From Chamaecyparis obtusa (taxonomy: Eukaryota; Streptophyta; Pinopsida; Cupressales; Cupressaceae), in contig BSBK01002089.1 in assembly GCA_027943335.1 (NCBI GenBank), positions 1,263,001 through 1,327,000 on the forward strand: a stretch of DNA of 64,000 nucleotides, written 5' to 3'. This document shows, one piece after another, positions 45,085 through 58,919 of the stretch (the stretch's first letter is position 1; every line of letters starts with the position of its first letter). The notes below the pieces were generated by a model. That model saw nothing but the letters and a program-made list of their open reading frames with translations. It did no database searches and was not told the DNA's origin. Both the position numbers and the translations under genes were made by a program.

Positions 45085-47873
45085 TGTTGGTTGTGGATTA
45101 TTCCATTTGATCTTCAACTTGCAGATTTACACTTTGATGGATAATGTAAATGAAACTCTAACTCTATCACCAGTCCAAAGTCCACAAGGAAGAGGGCCAA
45201 CTGATAAGGATCAAAGGATCCTTCTACACTTTGAGCTTCAGTGCTCAGGCGGGTGTACCCTTGACTCACTTCTCTAAAGGAGTCTCAAAATGATGTATAC
45301 AATGCTCAACACAAGTCTATAAAAATTTTATCAAATGAATGTTTATGTTTGTGTGGTTGTTAACCATGACTTCAAGAGAAAGGACCAGTGCCTTATCCTA
45401 GGGCTAAGAGTCACCCAACTTTATAATTCAATTGAACACCTCAAATCAAACACAATGGAAACGAGAGTAAGTTCTTTGCCTATTACCCCTTTCCCTCAAG
45501 CACAAGGACATCAAATTCTATACCTGGCTGTAAACTCACCGAATTTACCTAAAAGGCTTTAATCCTAACTTTGTTAGAAACTCAGAGATGAATTCAAAAT
45601 ACTCTTTGTTTACCATACATTAACACACTTTGTGACATTAACATATATGAGCTTAGAGACAAGCAAGAAGACATACACAAGATACTAGATTGGGATTCAA
45701 GAATATTTTCATTAACAAATCCAGAATCAGCATACAATTAGCATGACACAAAGCTGAGAAATGGACACCAAATCAAACCTCTATCAGTCTATTATAGTCA
45801 AAAACCAGGGACCAAAAGCAACAATGTTTTCCAGCCCTTGCAAAATCTAAAAATCTGCAACTTATACCCCTTAGCTACCTTGGGATCCTCAAGATCGGAT
45901 GCAACAAGCTTCAGATAGCTAGGGTTAGGGTTTCAACCACCCAACCTACTAGAAACAATTATGCATTTAATTCAGGGGTAGGAAACACATCCAATCCAGG
46001 AAGGAGGAAAACTCAAACAGATCTACAATCATGAAAATCTTCTTTGCAGGTACAACGGATCACAAAACCAGGCTCAAAAGGACACCCTGCAACATGCCTT
46101 GAGCACACAACCACCATGGTACAAGCTCTACAAATGATCCAACCACACCTTGGACCACACCGAAAATGGCAAACCAGTCATTTCTCACCAAACACGGTCA
46201 CTTCTGCAATAAAATCCATAAATTTGGTACTTTTTGGCACTGGAAGCTCTCAAAGAGATTTGAATTTGAATACCAACAACCACTTCTATGGCACCTACAG
46301 AGAAACAACGGCCCACATTTAAACCTTCATTAACTTTATATCGTAGTTGTTAGATCAATCTCCCTTCGCGGGCTCGGCAACTTAACCTTCAACTTTAGTG
46401 GCGCAACCGCACATTCACCAACCTTATCTGCCACAAGAAACCTTGTTCACCAAGTCACTAGACAAATTAGCTACCCACCAAATCTTCCTATGAATGCACG
46501 ACAAGACCACATTTTATCGGCACCGCCACCTTATTATCTGGACTGCCAAACACTATACTCCAACCGGGCCCACCAAACACCATGTGTCACCATTTCATTT
46601 GTAGTTCACACCCGGTCATACTGACACAGGACCCACTCTAGCCACCTGGCACCAATCGGAACACAACAACTAAGCACCACATGGCATATGGTCCCACTTG
46701 CATCACACAGAGAAAATGCTAGATCAACGGATGGTGCATGATCGCAAGGGTTGAGAATATTCCTTTAGATCATACGCTGACCATTAGATCTAGCATCAAC
46801 GCGGGCCCACCTCAGAATAAATCCACCTTAGCACCACGGACAAATGAAAACCCACCAGCTCAGATCACCATAACCGCCACCGCAACCATCACCACATTGC
46901 CAAAAATTGGGCTATGCGACCATGTGACAGCCAATCATAGGCTTCCATATGACCATCTACTGCAAACGGGTCCCCCGGGTAGTCTCCTCATAAACCAGAA
47001 TTGACGGCTGTCACTATACCGTGATGTTAAAAAGTGAGCACCTCTGCTCAGCGGTATAACGGAAACCACCAGATCTGTCCATGCTTTAACCTCCTCAAAA
47101 GACTACGGACCCACCGATAAACTGCCAAGAATTAAGCGACTACGCGACTAACCATTTTCCAAGTCATGAGATGTTAGCCGCAAATTGCTAGGGATGAAGA
47201 GATTGCATGACTACATAGTCGGCAGATCGTGAGATGCCAGCCACCTAACCACTAGAATCAAGAGATCAATAGATAATTGCCAGTCGCCAGGTCGCCACAA
47301 GAAGACTAACCACTAGGTAGCCGAACACAATGAAGAGCTGGGACCACGCAGACAGGTGGCAGGTGGTCGCATGATCGCATATCAGAAAAGTTTGACATGC
47401 GGCCATGCAATAGCCAATCAGAGAAGAGCTTTTGAAGGCCCGGGCCCATTTGTCATCGCACTTGCGCACTTAAGGAAAGCCGACAGATAGGGAACTAGTG
47501 CGAGGTCGAAAACACATAATGTTTTCGGTGAAAGAGGATCAAAAACACACAAAATTTCTAACATGTCAATAGATAAGAAAACAAAGCTAGAAGGCAAAGG
47601 GTCGAAAATAATGTAGGTTATCGGTCAAAGATCAAAAACATCATGGAATTTTGAAAACACTGTGGGTTTTTGACACTGTGGCAAATTTTAAAGATTGCTT
47701 CCCGCGGGCCATGAAACTTGAATAACTTTCTGGGCCTTATGATTTAGGAGATGCAATCTGGATTGAAGCAAGGCGACAACACAAGAAACACAGGGCAGGG
47801 CAGAAACCAAGAAACATTTGCAGGGAGGAGGCCATTTCAAAGGATATTGCCATGACAGAAAAATGGCCTAACA
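45085..47873 (-). mobile_element. Solo LTR of the Tat family
   Basis: This 2,789-bp LTR reads TGTTGGTTGTGG..GGCCTAACA and is flanked by TGTTG (45080-45084 and 47874-47878), with no internal region. It is related to the LTRs at 6660, 23046, 33480 and 38184. Repeat Y copy 1 has the uninterrupted site near 29975-29985. Recombination between the two LTRs of a former full element is the usual origin of a solo LTR. A good hairpin is at 47366-47410. Confidence 0.92.
47366..47410. repeat. LTR hairpin in the solo LTR
   Basis: GTCGCATGATCGCATATCAGA faces TTTGACATGCGGCCATGCAA. It corresponds to 25085-25130, with a slightly eroded inner stem. Confidence 0.75.
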
Positions 47874-48778
47874 TGTTGAAATTATTTAAGTAAATAGTTA
47901 TTAGAGGGTCACTATGACAATAAGTAAGTGTTTATAATACCCCAAGCCACTATTAGTATCTTAATTGAAATTACAATCTACAACATTTCTTATTAAACAC
48001 CTCCCATATAGTCATACTACCAAACATTCTAGCTTTAGTGAGATCTGCTGGTATCAAACATTGATTGAACAAATGCATAATTATGATTACCTACAAAATT
48101 TTCAGAATTTTTTTCATCCTTCTTGTAAATTAGAGAGTTGCTCCTTTCATGGTTATAATTACCTCTAAATTTTTGTAGCAACAGATCCTAACTATTATCT
48201 CTACGAGCTTTTAGACCAGAGTTTTAATGGTCTTCTTTCATGGATGGATCCTATAAATGATGGCCACTTCCTTAAATGATGGCTATTACTCAACTGACCA
48301 AAATAGAATAGAAATTAGACCAATTCATGTGGTTTGAAAAGTGGGCTGAAAGATTTCTGGTTAACCTTACAAACAACATCCTTCTCTTTAAAATTCCCTT
48401 TTTTCGTATCAATAAAAGGCTAGAGTCAAATTATACTATATTATTTATTAGTGTCTAAGATCAACATAAAGGTTCAAATGTTTTGATAGAATGGAAACCA
48501 TTGCAAGCTTTTGCAAATACACTAACAGTTTCCATGAGGAGAAAAGATACCAGAGATGGAAGGGAAAATGGCCCTTAGAAAGGAAGAAGGAAACAGACCA
48601 GAGAAGTTGATGGCCTCACATCTGGGAGAAGAATTGGAATGCAGACCGCGACACACAAGGAATCTCCCAGGTACGTTAGTCTTGTCAATATATCAGAACT
48701 CAACCATTCAAACATAATAAAATAGAGTTCCATCTGCATAGGGGATCCCATAATAAAATTCCTCAGTTTCGTGCCATA

Positions 48779-51000
48779 GTGAATAATGAATCTTTTTTTA
48801 AGTTTTCAAAAAATGGGTTCAACCCTGCATCAGGGAGAGACAATACTCTGAATCCCAACTTAATACCCATATTCCCAACATCTTCAAGGGGCATTCTAAT
48901 CAATCCTCCTTTGCCAAAAAAATCTTGGACAGACACTTATTGGAAGATTCATAGAAGAAGACTTGCCCTGTTAGGGAACCTAAACTGGAATCCCCAGAGT
49001 TGGGGAGCTTCTAAAAAATGGTTTCAAATTTGGAGACCAATCCACAAGGAAGATACCCGAAAGGGATTCAACGGAGCTCCATTGGACCAGGATGGGGAAG
49101 GCAATAAGGTAGATTCTTTACATATTGCAATGGAGAAGCTAGTATCAACAAGGGACCAAACTCCTTCGATCACCTTTCCGGAGGAAATGCTAGCTGAGAG
49201 GAAGGCATACCTCTTCAAATACACAATCATTTGCAAATTTTGGGAAATCAACATGGAATATGGTGTATTCCATAGTTGGGTATCTACAAACTAGTCAAAT
49301 TCTATCCAGATTTACTCTTTAGATAATGAACTAGGATATTTTCTGGTCATTTTTGAGGATAAATTGTCTCGAGACAAGGTTTTTCAAAACAAAAAATGGT
49401 TCTACAAATCACAAGATCTACATATGCAATACTGGATGCCCAACTTCAACAACAAGGATAATGCAATCAGGTTCATACCCAAGTGGATCACACTACAAAA
49501 CTTACCTATGGAATACAGAGGAAAAGAGATCATTCATATCCTGGCTAATAAAATAGGAATTTATCTCGACCATAACATAGACTACTCTTCTGCTTTTGTG
49601 AAGATATGTTTGCTTGCAAGTATAGAAGGGGAATTCCTTGCTTCAATTAAAATTATTTCAAAACAAGGCAATTGGATTCAACTCATTACCCAAGGGGTTG
49701 AGAATATTCCCATATCTGAGAAAAGACACTAGGAGATGGAGGTGGATAAAATAATCAGGGAGCTCCATTCAAGTTTGGCAAGAGATCAAGAAGCTTATAC
49801 CAATCTCTCATTTTCTCATCAAGAAATGGAGATGGCCGGAGATTACATTTAGAAGTTACAAAAGTTTCAGAATAGTCATGGAACCACAATGTTTGAGGAG
49901 GCCATTCAAGCTGCGAAGAGTCAACGGTCTCAGAGTCTTTTATCTGAGTGTTAGGTTGGGTCATGCATAGGTTTGTAAAACAACCCCATCATCCTGGTCT
50001 TGCAATAACTTACCCAGACAAGGCTTCCAATAGTTGCCAGGATACTCTTTCGTTCAAGATTCTTCAGGACCCAGCGCTCCCTCATATTTCTCCCTTGATT
50101 CTAGGTTTTCGATGTTTTCCTAAATCATCTCCACTTTTTCCCTTGCATAAGACCATTTTCTTAAAGCCTTTCAGGTTCAATCCTTTAACTTTACAGCAAA
50201 TCATTCTTCAATGGGTATCGGAAGTCCAATTGGATTTGATAGAGGAAATAATAGATCAAGTAATGAGCAAGGAGGAATCTTTAGATCGACCCCTGCAGCC
50301 AATGGAGATGTTTTTGGTGAAGCCGCCATCCTCAATTGATTTGGAAAAGGAAAAATTAAATGCAAAAGAAGCAATAGAAGAAGATGACAATCTTAAGATT
50401 AAGTTATGTGACCTCAAAGCCTCAACCAAAACAAAAAGTTTGGCCACAACATCTTCTTCACCAACCTTTCAAGGGGTTAACCTTCAAACTCCTGATTCAT
50501 CATCTTCTTCATACTTGGTACGGAGAACATCCTACAGACTGAGACTCAAAGAACAAAAAGAGATGACTAAGTTGCTAGCCCCTCAAATGGAGAAAACCTC
50601 ATCCACATTTAGAGTCAAAGGAGGGTTAATTAATCTCAAACCATTAGAAGCAAATATGGATCACCTTAGAATTAATAATCTACAAGTGGACAGAGGTGTA
50701 CTTTCTCAAGTGTATGAGGAAACATAGATCTCCCCAAAACTTTAGGTAGTTTGTGATCTTTTTGGTGATACAACATTAGAACAACCAACCGGGGATACTT
50801 AGAAGTTAACATATGTGGAAAGGCTTCTAGATGAGTATTTTATTGAGGATGAAGAAAGACTAATAGACATCTCAGTGCTCACCCAAGAAGAATCAAAGGA
50901 AGATCACCGACAAGATTTTTCACCAAAATGCAACAACCTAGGACTAGTGCAATTTATTCAAGATTGTCACATGGATTGTGGAAAGATCAAAAAGTAGGGG
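48779..51000 (+). pseudogene. LINE ORF1 (DUF4283-type, broken)
   Basis: ORF1 proteins of plant L1 elements bind element RNA. The frame from 48779 covers residues 1-171 and then passes a TAG. It continues with the DUF4283-like block YFLVIFEDKLSRDKVFQNKK, MQYWMPNF, PKWITLQNLPMEYRGKEII and AFVKICLLASIEG (49364-49732). A frameshift near 49940 moves the rest into another frame: 49948-50727, then LLDEYFIEDEERLIDISVL to the stop at 50997. The C-terminal half is low-complexity and charged. No zinc knuckle is visible. Confidence 0.75.
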
Positions 51001-51113
51001 AGAGGAAGGAAATCTAATGCATCACTCAGGAAGGAAGTTGGAGAGGAATCAGATCAAACCAAAATAACATCATACATTAATGTAGGGAAGGGGAAGTTCC
51101 TTCCCAACTTGTA

Positions 51114-54100
51114 ATGAGAATCATCTCCTGGAATGTTAGGGGCCTTAATGCCCCTAACAAACAGTGTTTGGTCAAATGCTGTATCATATCATCTAAAGTA
51201 GAATTAGTTCTACTTTAGGAAACAAAGATGGATAAAGAGCAATTGGAAATCTTTGCCAAGAATTTAGGAGATTGGACGGCTCATAGTGTAGATGCAATAG
51301 GATCCTCAGGTGGCTTATCGATTTTATGGAATCCCAAGTTTTCTTCTTTCATTCCAATGGATCATGGACCAAATTGGATAGCTAGAAACCTAATTAGCAC
51401 CAAATCCAATTTAAATATTCATACAGTGAATGTATAAGGCAAAATTATGGACAAAAATCTCTAATTGCTTTGCTCAATGGCCAGAGGACAACTTTATAGT
51501 GGGGGGTGATTTCAATGCTATAGTTCATGCATCAGATAAATTAGGGGGATCTCTAAGAACCTCTCAATCATAGAATGATTTTAGGGATTGGTTACAAAAA
51601 GAGAGTCTTATGGAGGTGGAGCTGAAAAATGGCTCCTTCACATGGTCAAACCGAAGAATGGGCATATGCAACATCTCATAAAAACTGGATCATTTTCTAT
51701 TTAAAGGAGACCTTACAGAATTCCCTTTTGACTTAAAAGCCTCTATCACTCCAATTTCAGGATCTGATCACTTCCCTATTTAGCTTAACATTCTCAAGGT
51801 CAACAGACCCTTGGGATATCCTTTTAAATTTTAAAATATGTGGCTTAAAGAGGAGAATTTCTTGGAGCTCATAGATGAATGGTGGAAGGATTTCAAAGTT
51901 GAAGGTTCTAAGTTATTTTGCTTTGTCTCCAAACTGAAATACACCATGCAAAACCTTCTCATATGGAATAGAACTCATTTTAATGACATCTTTGCATCAA
52001 AATTGGAGATTGAACAAAAATTGGAGAATCTGAATCTAAAAATAATGCAATCGGGATTGGACCATGACAGTTACTTTGAAGAAAAATCTCTCTTAAGGGA
52101 TTGGGAAGATATCCTAGCTAAAGAAGAAATATACTGGAAACAAAAATGTAGAGAGTCTTGGCTAGCTGAACGAGACAAGAATACAAAATTTTTTCACTCA
52201 AGTACAAAACAGAGGAGAGGCATTAATAGGATTTCTCAACTCAAGGATGCTGCTAGCTCTATATTGGAGGATCAGAAGGAGATCATCAAAGAAATCACCA
52301 GATATGACTCTTAGCTTCTCAATTGTTCTATGTCAACTCCCTTGAGGATTTAGTAAGGGTTATTGGAAAACATCCCAAATATCATTACTGATGCAGATAA
52401 TTAGATGCTATCCAGACCCTTTTAGGAAGAAGAAATCTAGCATACTATCTCCCAAATGGCTCCAGACAAAGCTCCAGGACCAGATGGCTTTCCTCCAAGC
52501 TTCTTCCTTCATTGCTGGAGCATTTTGGGCAAAGACCTCACTGATGCTTTGGAGGCCACAAGAGCTTCAGGTGGATTTCTAACTAAAATCAACAATACTT
52601 TCATAGTGTTAATACCTAAAAAAGAACAAGTCATTAATTTTGATGAATTCAGACCAATTGCTCTCTGTAACACAATTTACAAAATTCTCTCTAAAGCTCT
52701 AGAAAATAGACTAAAAAAGGTCTTAGTTAAACTAATTGGGGAGGAACAGACTAGTTTTGTCCCAGGTAGATCAATTCTAGATGGGATAATCATAGCCCAA
52801 GAAGCAATACATTCTATCCAGCATAATAAGCAATCCAACATGATTATAAAATTGGATATCAAGAAAGCCTATGACAAGGTCAATTGGAGATTCTTGATTA
52901 AATGTATGGAGCGATTTGGGTTTTCTAAAGCATGGATCAATTTGATATTTTATTGTATTTCAACTCCTAAATTCTCTATCTTGGTGAATGGATCACTACA
53001 AGGCTTCTTTGAAGGCTCTAATGGCATCAGACAAGGAGATCCATTATCACCATTTTTATACATAATTATGGATGAGGCATTAGGGAGAAGTATGATCAAT
53101 ATGCAGGATCAAAACCTAATCAATGGCATTACAATATCCTCATCCATTCGACCAGTTACTCATCAAAAATTTGTAGATGACATTATTCTCATGGGTCAGG
53201 GGAGTATCCAGGAAGCTAAGCAGATTTCCAAGATACTAGATCACTATGGACAAGCTTCAAGGCAACTAGTCAATAAAGAGAAATCAGTGGTCTTCTTCTT
53301 TCACACAAAAAAGGAAAATCCAAAAGAAAATTGTAAAAATTCTGGAATGTAAATCAGGCTCTCTCCAATGTCCATACCTAGGCATCCCGATTGACAAATC
53401 CCTTAGAAGAACATCAGTTTGGAAACCTCTCAATGAAAAGATGGACAGGAAGATGGATAATTGGAAAACCAGATGGCTATCTTGGGCCGGGAGATTAGTC
53501 ATGATCAAAGCAACATTATCAGCAATACCAATATACCTAATGTCTTGCCTTTCACTTACCATAGAGGGATATATGGATATGGTGAAGAAACTTATGAAAT
53601 TCTTTTGGCAGGGTACAGATACTAAGAGGAAATTTGCATTAATCTCATGGGATAAAATATGTAAACTGAAATCTTCTGGTGGCACTGGCATTAAAAATCA
53701 ATTATGGAAGAACCAAGCCCTAGGTGCAAAGATTTATTGGAAAATAGTGAATAATCAAGATTTCAAATGGATTAGAATTCTCAGAGCTAAATATTTAGGT
53801 AACTTTAATAAGGAAGATATAGTTAGAATTAAAGAGTTCCCAAAAGGCTCGAGAATATGGAACTTCATAGCTAAGTCAAGACATATTATTAACAATAACA
53901 TATCTTGGAATATCAAAGATGGAAAGGAAGCAGGATTTTGGGAAGACTCTTGGGGTGGACATCCAACCATCAATTCATAGTTAGGCTCCAATCAGATTAG
54001 TCATATTTGTACTTCATCTTGGGGACCATATCTGAGTGACTATATCATCCCTTCATCCTCTGCTGCTATAGATCGTTCTTGGGAGTGGAAAGACTTCTCA

Positions 54101-55339
54101 TCACTTCAATTAGATACAAGAGAGGTAGATAAGCTCAAAACATTGATCAAAGATAGACCCTTTCTTCTCAAACAAGGAAAAGATGAAATCATTTGGAATG
54201 GGGCAAAATCAGGATCCTACAGTGTCAAAGAGGGTTACAATTTTATAGCCAAATCATCCACATCTAAAATAGAAGAGATCCCAGCACAATTATGTTGGAA
54301 CAAGGTTGGACTCCCAAAAGCCAGGTTATTTATGTGGGCAGCATCCCAGGGTAGAATTTTAACTATAGATAAATTTATTAAGATGGGATATCAGGGTCCA
54401 TCCAGATGCATTATGTGTTTTAAGAATGAAGAGGACATAAATCATCTATTATTATCCTGTCCCTTTGCTAAAGATTGTTGGTACTGGCTTTATTCAAGAT
54501 TAGGATGGTCATCAACCCCTCCAAATAATTTACTCCAGCTTTTGATATCATGGCCACAAATCATGGGAGGAAGTTTATTCAGTAATCTATGGATGATCTC
54601 TCCATCAATTCTAATTTGGGAGATTTGGAAAGAAAGGAATAGAAGATTATTCTAGGATAAATTTTTGAAATTTGAAACTATAATTAACAAATTGGAGGCA
54701 GCCATAGCTGAGGTAATGAATTCCCAGATCCAAACTCAATCAGCACAACATAAATTCTTTACCAATTGCGATGATCAGATGACAAAAAATTGGTTTGGGT
54801 TAAAAACTCCAATCACCATAGGCAGAGGATATAGAAGAAATCAAGAACTAAGGAAGGCATGTGTCTGGAAACCCCCTCCAATTGGATGGTACAAATTAAA
54901 TTTTGATGGAGCTTCTAAAGGTAACCTAGGCCCCTTAGGAGTGGGATGCATCATACGCTCTACAAATGGGAATGTGATTGCCAAACAAGCCATACCATTA
55001 CCCAAAGATACCAACAATATGGCAAAATTTAAAGCACTATTGTCTGGACTGATACGAGCTCGAGAAGTAGGGATCTCAAAGCTTGAAATTGAGGGAGACT
55101 CGCTGATTACCATCAATGCAATCAAAGTCAGATCAACCCCAAATTGGCATCTTATGGAAGTTTTAAAGGTAATCTTACAATTAATGGATAATTTTGAATT
55201 GAAAACCATTAACCATACTTTCAGAGAAGGAAACACTGAAGCGGATGAGCTGGCTGACCTGACAGCTAGAGGAACAAATTTGAAAATTCTATCTGATGTC
55301 AGTGGAGTTTCAACAGAGCTCATTGAATCTAACCACTAA
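51114..55339 (+). pseudogene. LINE ORF2: endonuclease, reverse transcriptase, RNase H (broken)
   Basis: ORF2 nicks target DNA and primes reverse transcription there. The endonuclease part has IISWNVRGLNAPNK from the ATG at 51114, VGGDFNAIV near 51505 and SGSDHFPI near 51770. RT (52456-53352) shows MAPDKAPGPDGFPPSFF, FRPIALCNTIYKILSKAL, KLDIKKAYDKVNW, GIRQGDPLSPFLY and FVDDIILMG (usual form FADD). A zf-RVT domain follows, CWNKVGLPKARLFMWAAS with CIMCF and HLLLSCPFAKDCW. The RNase H has NFDGASKGNLG, EGDSLITI and NTEADELADL, but NNMAKFKAL carries Lys at the catalytic Glu. Frameshifts lie near 51440 and 53310, with many stops. Confidence 0.9.
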
Positions 55340-57254
55340 ATCAAAATGGTCAAATCAGGTCCTGATATATTTTTGCCTTAGAAGTTGACAGGACAGCTCC
55401 TTGTGGTGATAAGATGGGCATCTTCTCTCATAGCGCATAGCGCATGTAGGAGTTTAGAACATTAAATGAGGAGTTGGATTAGGACAAGAGGAGAAGATAC
55501 CTATTGTACATCGAAGAGTGACGGCATCTAGACATGAGTTATCTTTTGGCATCGAAAATGTTGGTTGTTTTCAGTCGTTCACCTCTATGCAGTTAAATCT
55601 CTAACACCAACATTTCCTATGTGTGCTGCTGTGATTGTGTGGGGCCCAATTCTATATCATGTTAGTCGTCGCTAGGTCAGGGAAGGAAGAAAGTCTATCC
55701 AACGACTGGGAGTTTGCCTTTGTTGCTAAATCTCAATGGTGGGACCTGGTTTCCAGATGAGTTAGACGGTCTTGACATGTCAGAGCATCAACGGTGGTCA
55801 CTAAAGCGCAAGGGATTTGTCAGAGCTATGCGAAATCATGCCAGTCGTTGATTCTTCTTTACAGTGTAGGGTTTCAAACTGTGGGTCCAAGGTGACACGT
55901 ATGCACAAATGGCGCTCCCCTATTGGCCAAAGGAAATAAAGAGGTGTAGTGTTGTCAGTGGGGCTTGTGTTAGAGATTTTAATCGACTATTAGCATGTGA
56001 TCGCATGGAATTCTCAACCCATGTGATCATGTGCCCACCGTCCGATAAGGAAAATATGAGGTGGAGTGTTGTCAGCGGGGCTTGTGTTAGAGATTTTGAT
56101 CGACGGTCGGCATGTGATCACATGGAATATTCTCTCCCCATGCGATCATGTGCCCACTGTCTGATTAGATGCCATTGGTTTGTCTGCAGTGGGACCACAT
56201 GATGATTCATCGTCAAGGTGTCAGGTTGTGATTGGCTGAGCTGGTAAGGGAATGTTGACACATCAGTGGGCCCAAAATTTTCAGTGGGGTCACAACATGG
56301 ATGATCTGACGGTGGGTGCATGTTCTTGTAGAGTCTTGGAGGTCTATGTGAAGATACAACAACCGTCGATCTTCCAGATGCGGGCCCAGTCAAATTTCTC
56401 ACCAATTCATGGATAAAGTGGGCACCAAGGTTTGTGGTGAGTGCTGGAGGCTTGTCGCATGTTTGCATGAGCCAGTTTTGAGTTATGTGATCATGCGACA
56501 AGCCCTTTATGGTAGCTTTATGTGGTGGCAATTAATGGTGGTAAAGGGCTACGGTGTGTCACATGTTCGCATAGCCCTTTTCCTGGCTATGCCATCATGC
56601 GACAACTATTGAAAGACATTGATGCGGAATTAAAGGTGGGTCTGTGTGTCGAGTCTTGCCGACGTGTCCCTTTCTAATTGACCAGCAAGCGTTGAGATGG
56701 ATATGCATCGTGGGTCCCATAGCCAAGGGCAGGTAACGGTGGTTAAGGTTTATGGGGTGTCGCATGTTCGCATAAGCCATTTTTAAACTATGCAATCATG
56801 TGACAACCATTAAGGGAATGTCGGCGTTGTAGAGTTAAAGTTGCCAAGCCAGCGAAACATGATGATCTAACGGTGGTGATATAAAGTAGATCTCAGTTCA
56901 GATGTTGACCGTTGATAGACTGTTGGCACCTTGAGGATGACTGTTGCATTTCAAGTTCAAATTTGTAGAGGATTTTTGCGATAGGAAGTACCAGAATTGA
57001 TGGCTTTAGCAACGGTTTTCAACTAGTTTGGTGGCATAGTTATTGCCGACTAATCTGAGGGGCTCAGTGACCATTCGCAGTGATGTTTTGTACCTGGTGG
57101 AGTAGGTTTTTGAGCTCGAGAAGCTTTTTGCAAGCGGTGATTTGTACTGGTTTTCATGGCTATCACTGTCTACTCTATTTGTTGGCATTCCCTAACTACG
57201 CAAGTCTAACCAGTTGGTGGGCCCGAGTCTTCAAGGGCTTTAAAATGATTAGTT

Positions 57255-57300
57255 GTCACATGATCGCATGTCAAAAATTTTTGACATGCGACCATGCGAC
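57255..57300. repeat. Hairpin in the LINE 3' region, 23-bp arms
   Basis: GTCACATGATCGCATGTC plus AAAAA pairs with TTTTT plus GACATGCGACCATGCGAC, 21 of 23 positions and essentially no loop. This is the longest member of the family seen here. Confidence 0.88.
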
Positions 57301-57931
57301 TGGTTACTTCTTGTGCTGGGCCCGTTGGCGGGGAAGGTAGTGGTCCCGCTAGCGATTATGTGGCATCCTGTGGTTGGTTGTCGCATGATCACATGTTAGA
57401 GTTTTCTGATATGTGATCATGTGACTAGTTGACACCTGTTCCTTAGCCCGGTGGTAGGTGGTGATGTGGCATTTTTTGATTGGTTGATGTGGCGGCGACA
57501 TGGAAATTATAGATGGGGCCGTTGTCAGAGGGGTTTATGGGTTGGCTAGCATGTATCAAGATTTACGGCTAGCATATGATCTCAAGGAATATTCTGCCCC
57601 CTTGAGATCATATGTCGATCATCTGAGTAAAGGGGCTTGTTTTTAGTGGGTCCAACGTGCTATGGAGATGCTGGTGTGCGTGATTTTCATTGGTCGGGGA
57701 GCGGTAATGTGGAAAGTTGTCAGTAGAGCTGAGGTTGTAACATGTTTGATGTGGCACCAGTTGTTCGATCATGATGACATGGTGGTTCCTGGTTGGAAGT
57801 TGACGGTGGCAAGTGCTGACGGTTTGTCGCATGTTTTCACGAGCCAGTTTCATGCTATGCGATCATACGACAAACCCTGTGTGTTAGTGGTGGCAGTTAT
57901 GCAGCAAGGTAGAAGGGTTACATGGAGGTGT

Positions 57932-57976
57932 GTCACATGTTTTCATAGCCCATTTCCTGGCTATGCGATCATGCGA
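57932..57976. repeat. Hairpin in the LINE 3' region
   Basis: GTCACATGTTTTCATAGCC faces GGCTATGCGATCATGCGAC; the same inner stem AGCC/GGCT occurs at 8158 and 39281. Confidence 0.8.
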
Positions 57977-58478
57977 CAATTGTTGAATGTCACCGTTGCG
58001 GAGTTAAGGCAGGTCCATAGTGCCAGTGTTGCCATGTTGCTCGATTCTAGTTGGTTGCTGATTGGTGATGTGGCTGGAGACTTCTGAGTGGGTTTATGAT
58101 CGCAGTTGCGTGACTAAAGATAAAGGTTAAGTTGTGAAGTCCAGGAAAAATAAGAGGGTCTACGGTCGGGACTTAAAGCTAGTGTCAGTTTGAATATGGG
58201 TCATCGATTCCCTGCAAGCACCAAGATATGACCGTTGTTTTTTAATTTTAAATTTGTAGATGGTTTTTGCTTCAGGAAGTACCAAAATTGATGGTTTTAG
58301 AAGTAAATATCAGTATCAGCCGATTACTATTGTTGAAAGTTGAAATGATTTCATTCTGAACATTAGGCCCTGCAACAATGGGCTTGAACTGAGGATAGAT
58401 ACTTTGTTAATTTATGTTTATATTTATATATATAAAAATCTCAGCTTCGGCCTTTCATCGATCAAAAAAAATAAAAAA

Positions 58479-58905
<427 letters not shown>

Positions 58906-58919
58906 GAATTAGTGTGTGT

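Larger units (their letters stand above)
44551..48470. repeat. Paralogous repeat Y, copy 2 (interrupted)
   Basis: Matches 28555-30560, with the solo LTR (45085-47873) inserted. It is cut at 48470 by a LINE and resumes at 58479. No coding sequence of its own is visible. Confidence 0.8.
55340..58380 (+). other. LINE 3' region made of Tat-LTR-related sequence
   Basis: No coding sequence. Positions 55540-57000 and 57210-58310 each resemble parts of the Tat-family LTR in the orientation of the 33480 copy, including the block ending GAAGTACCA.AATTGATGG (56985 and 58275). They look like two successive partial copies. At least eight GTCGCATG-type hairpins occur. I found no TG..CA ends or TSD that would make it a clean nested LTR. 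LINE-specific 3' sequence resumes by about 58380. Confidence 0.6.
48471..58478 (+). mobile_element. L1-type LINE with an unusual 3-kb 3' region
   Basis: The interval is flanked by ATCAACATAAA (48460-48470 and 58479-58489) and ends in an A-rich tail (58462-58478), as expected for target-primed reverse transcription. ORF1 and ORF2 occupy 48779-51000 and 51114-55339, so the usual L1 part is about 6.9 kb. The 55340-58380 stretch is related to the Tat LTRs. Repeat Y copy 1 shows the empty site near 30550-30560. Several frameshifts and stops make it inactive. Confidence 0.88.

Noticed and set aside
55340..58380. Clean solo LTR nested in the LINE tail.
   Set aside because: No TG..CA ends with matching 5-bp duplication could be found, and the block looks like two partial copies. 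It is left as LTR-related sequence of unresolved origin.
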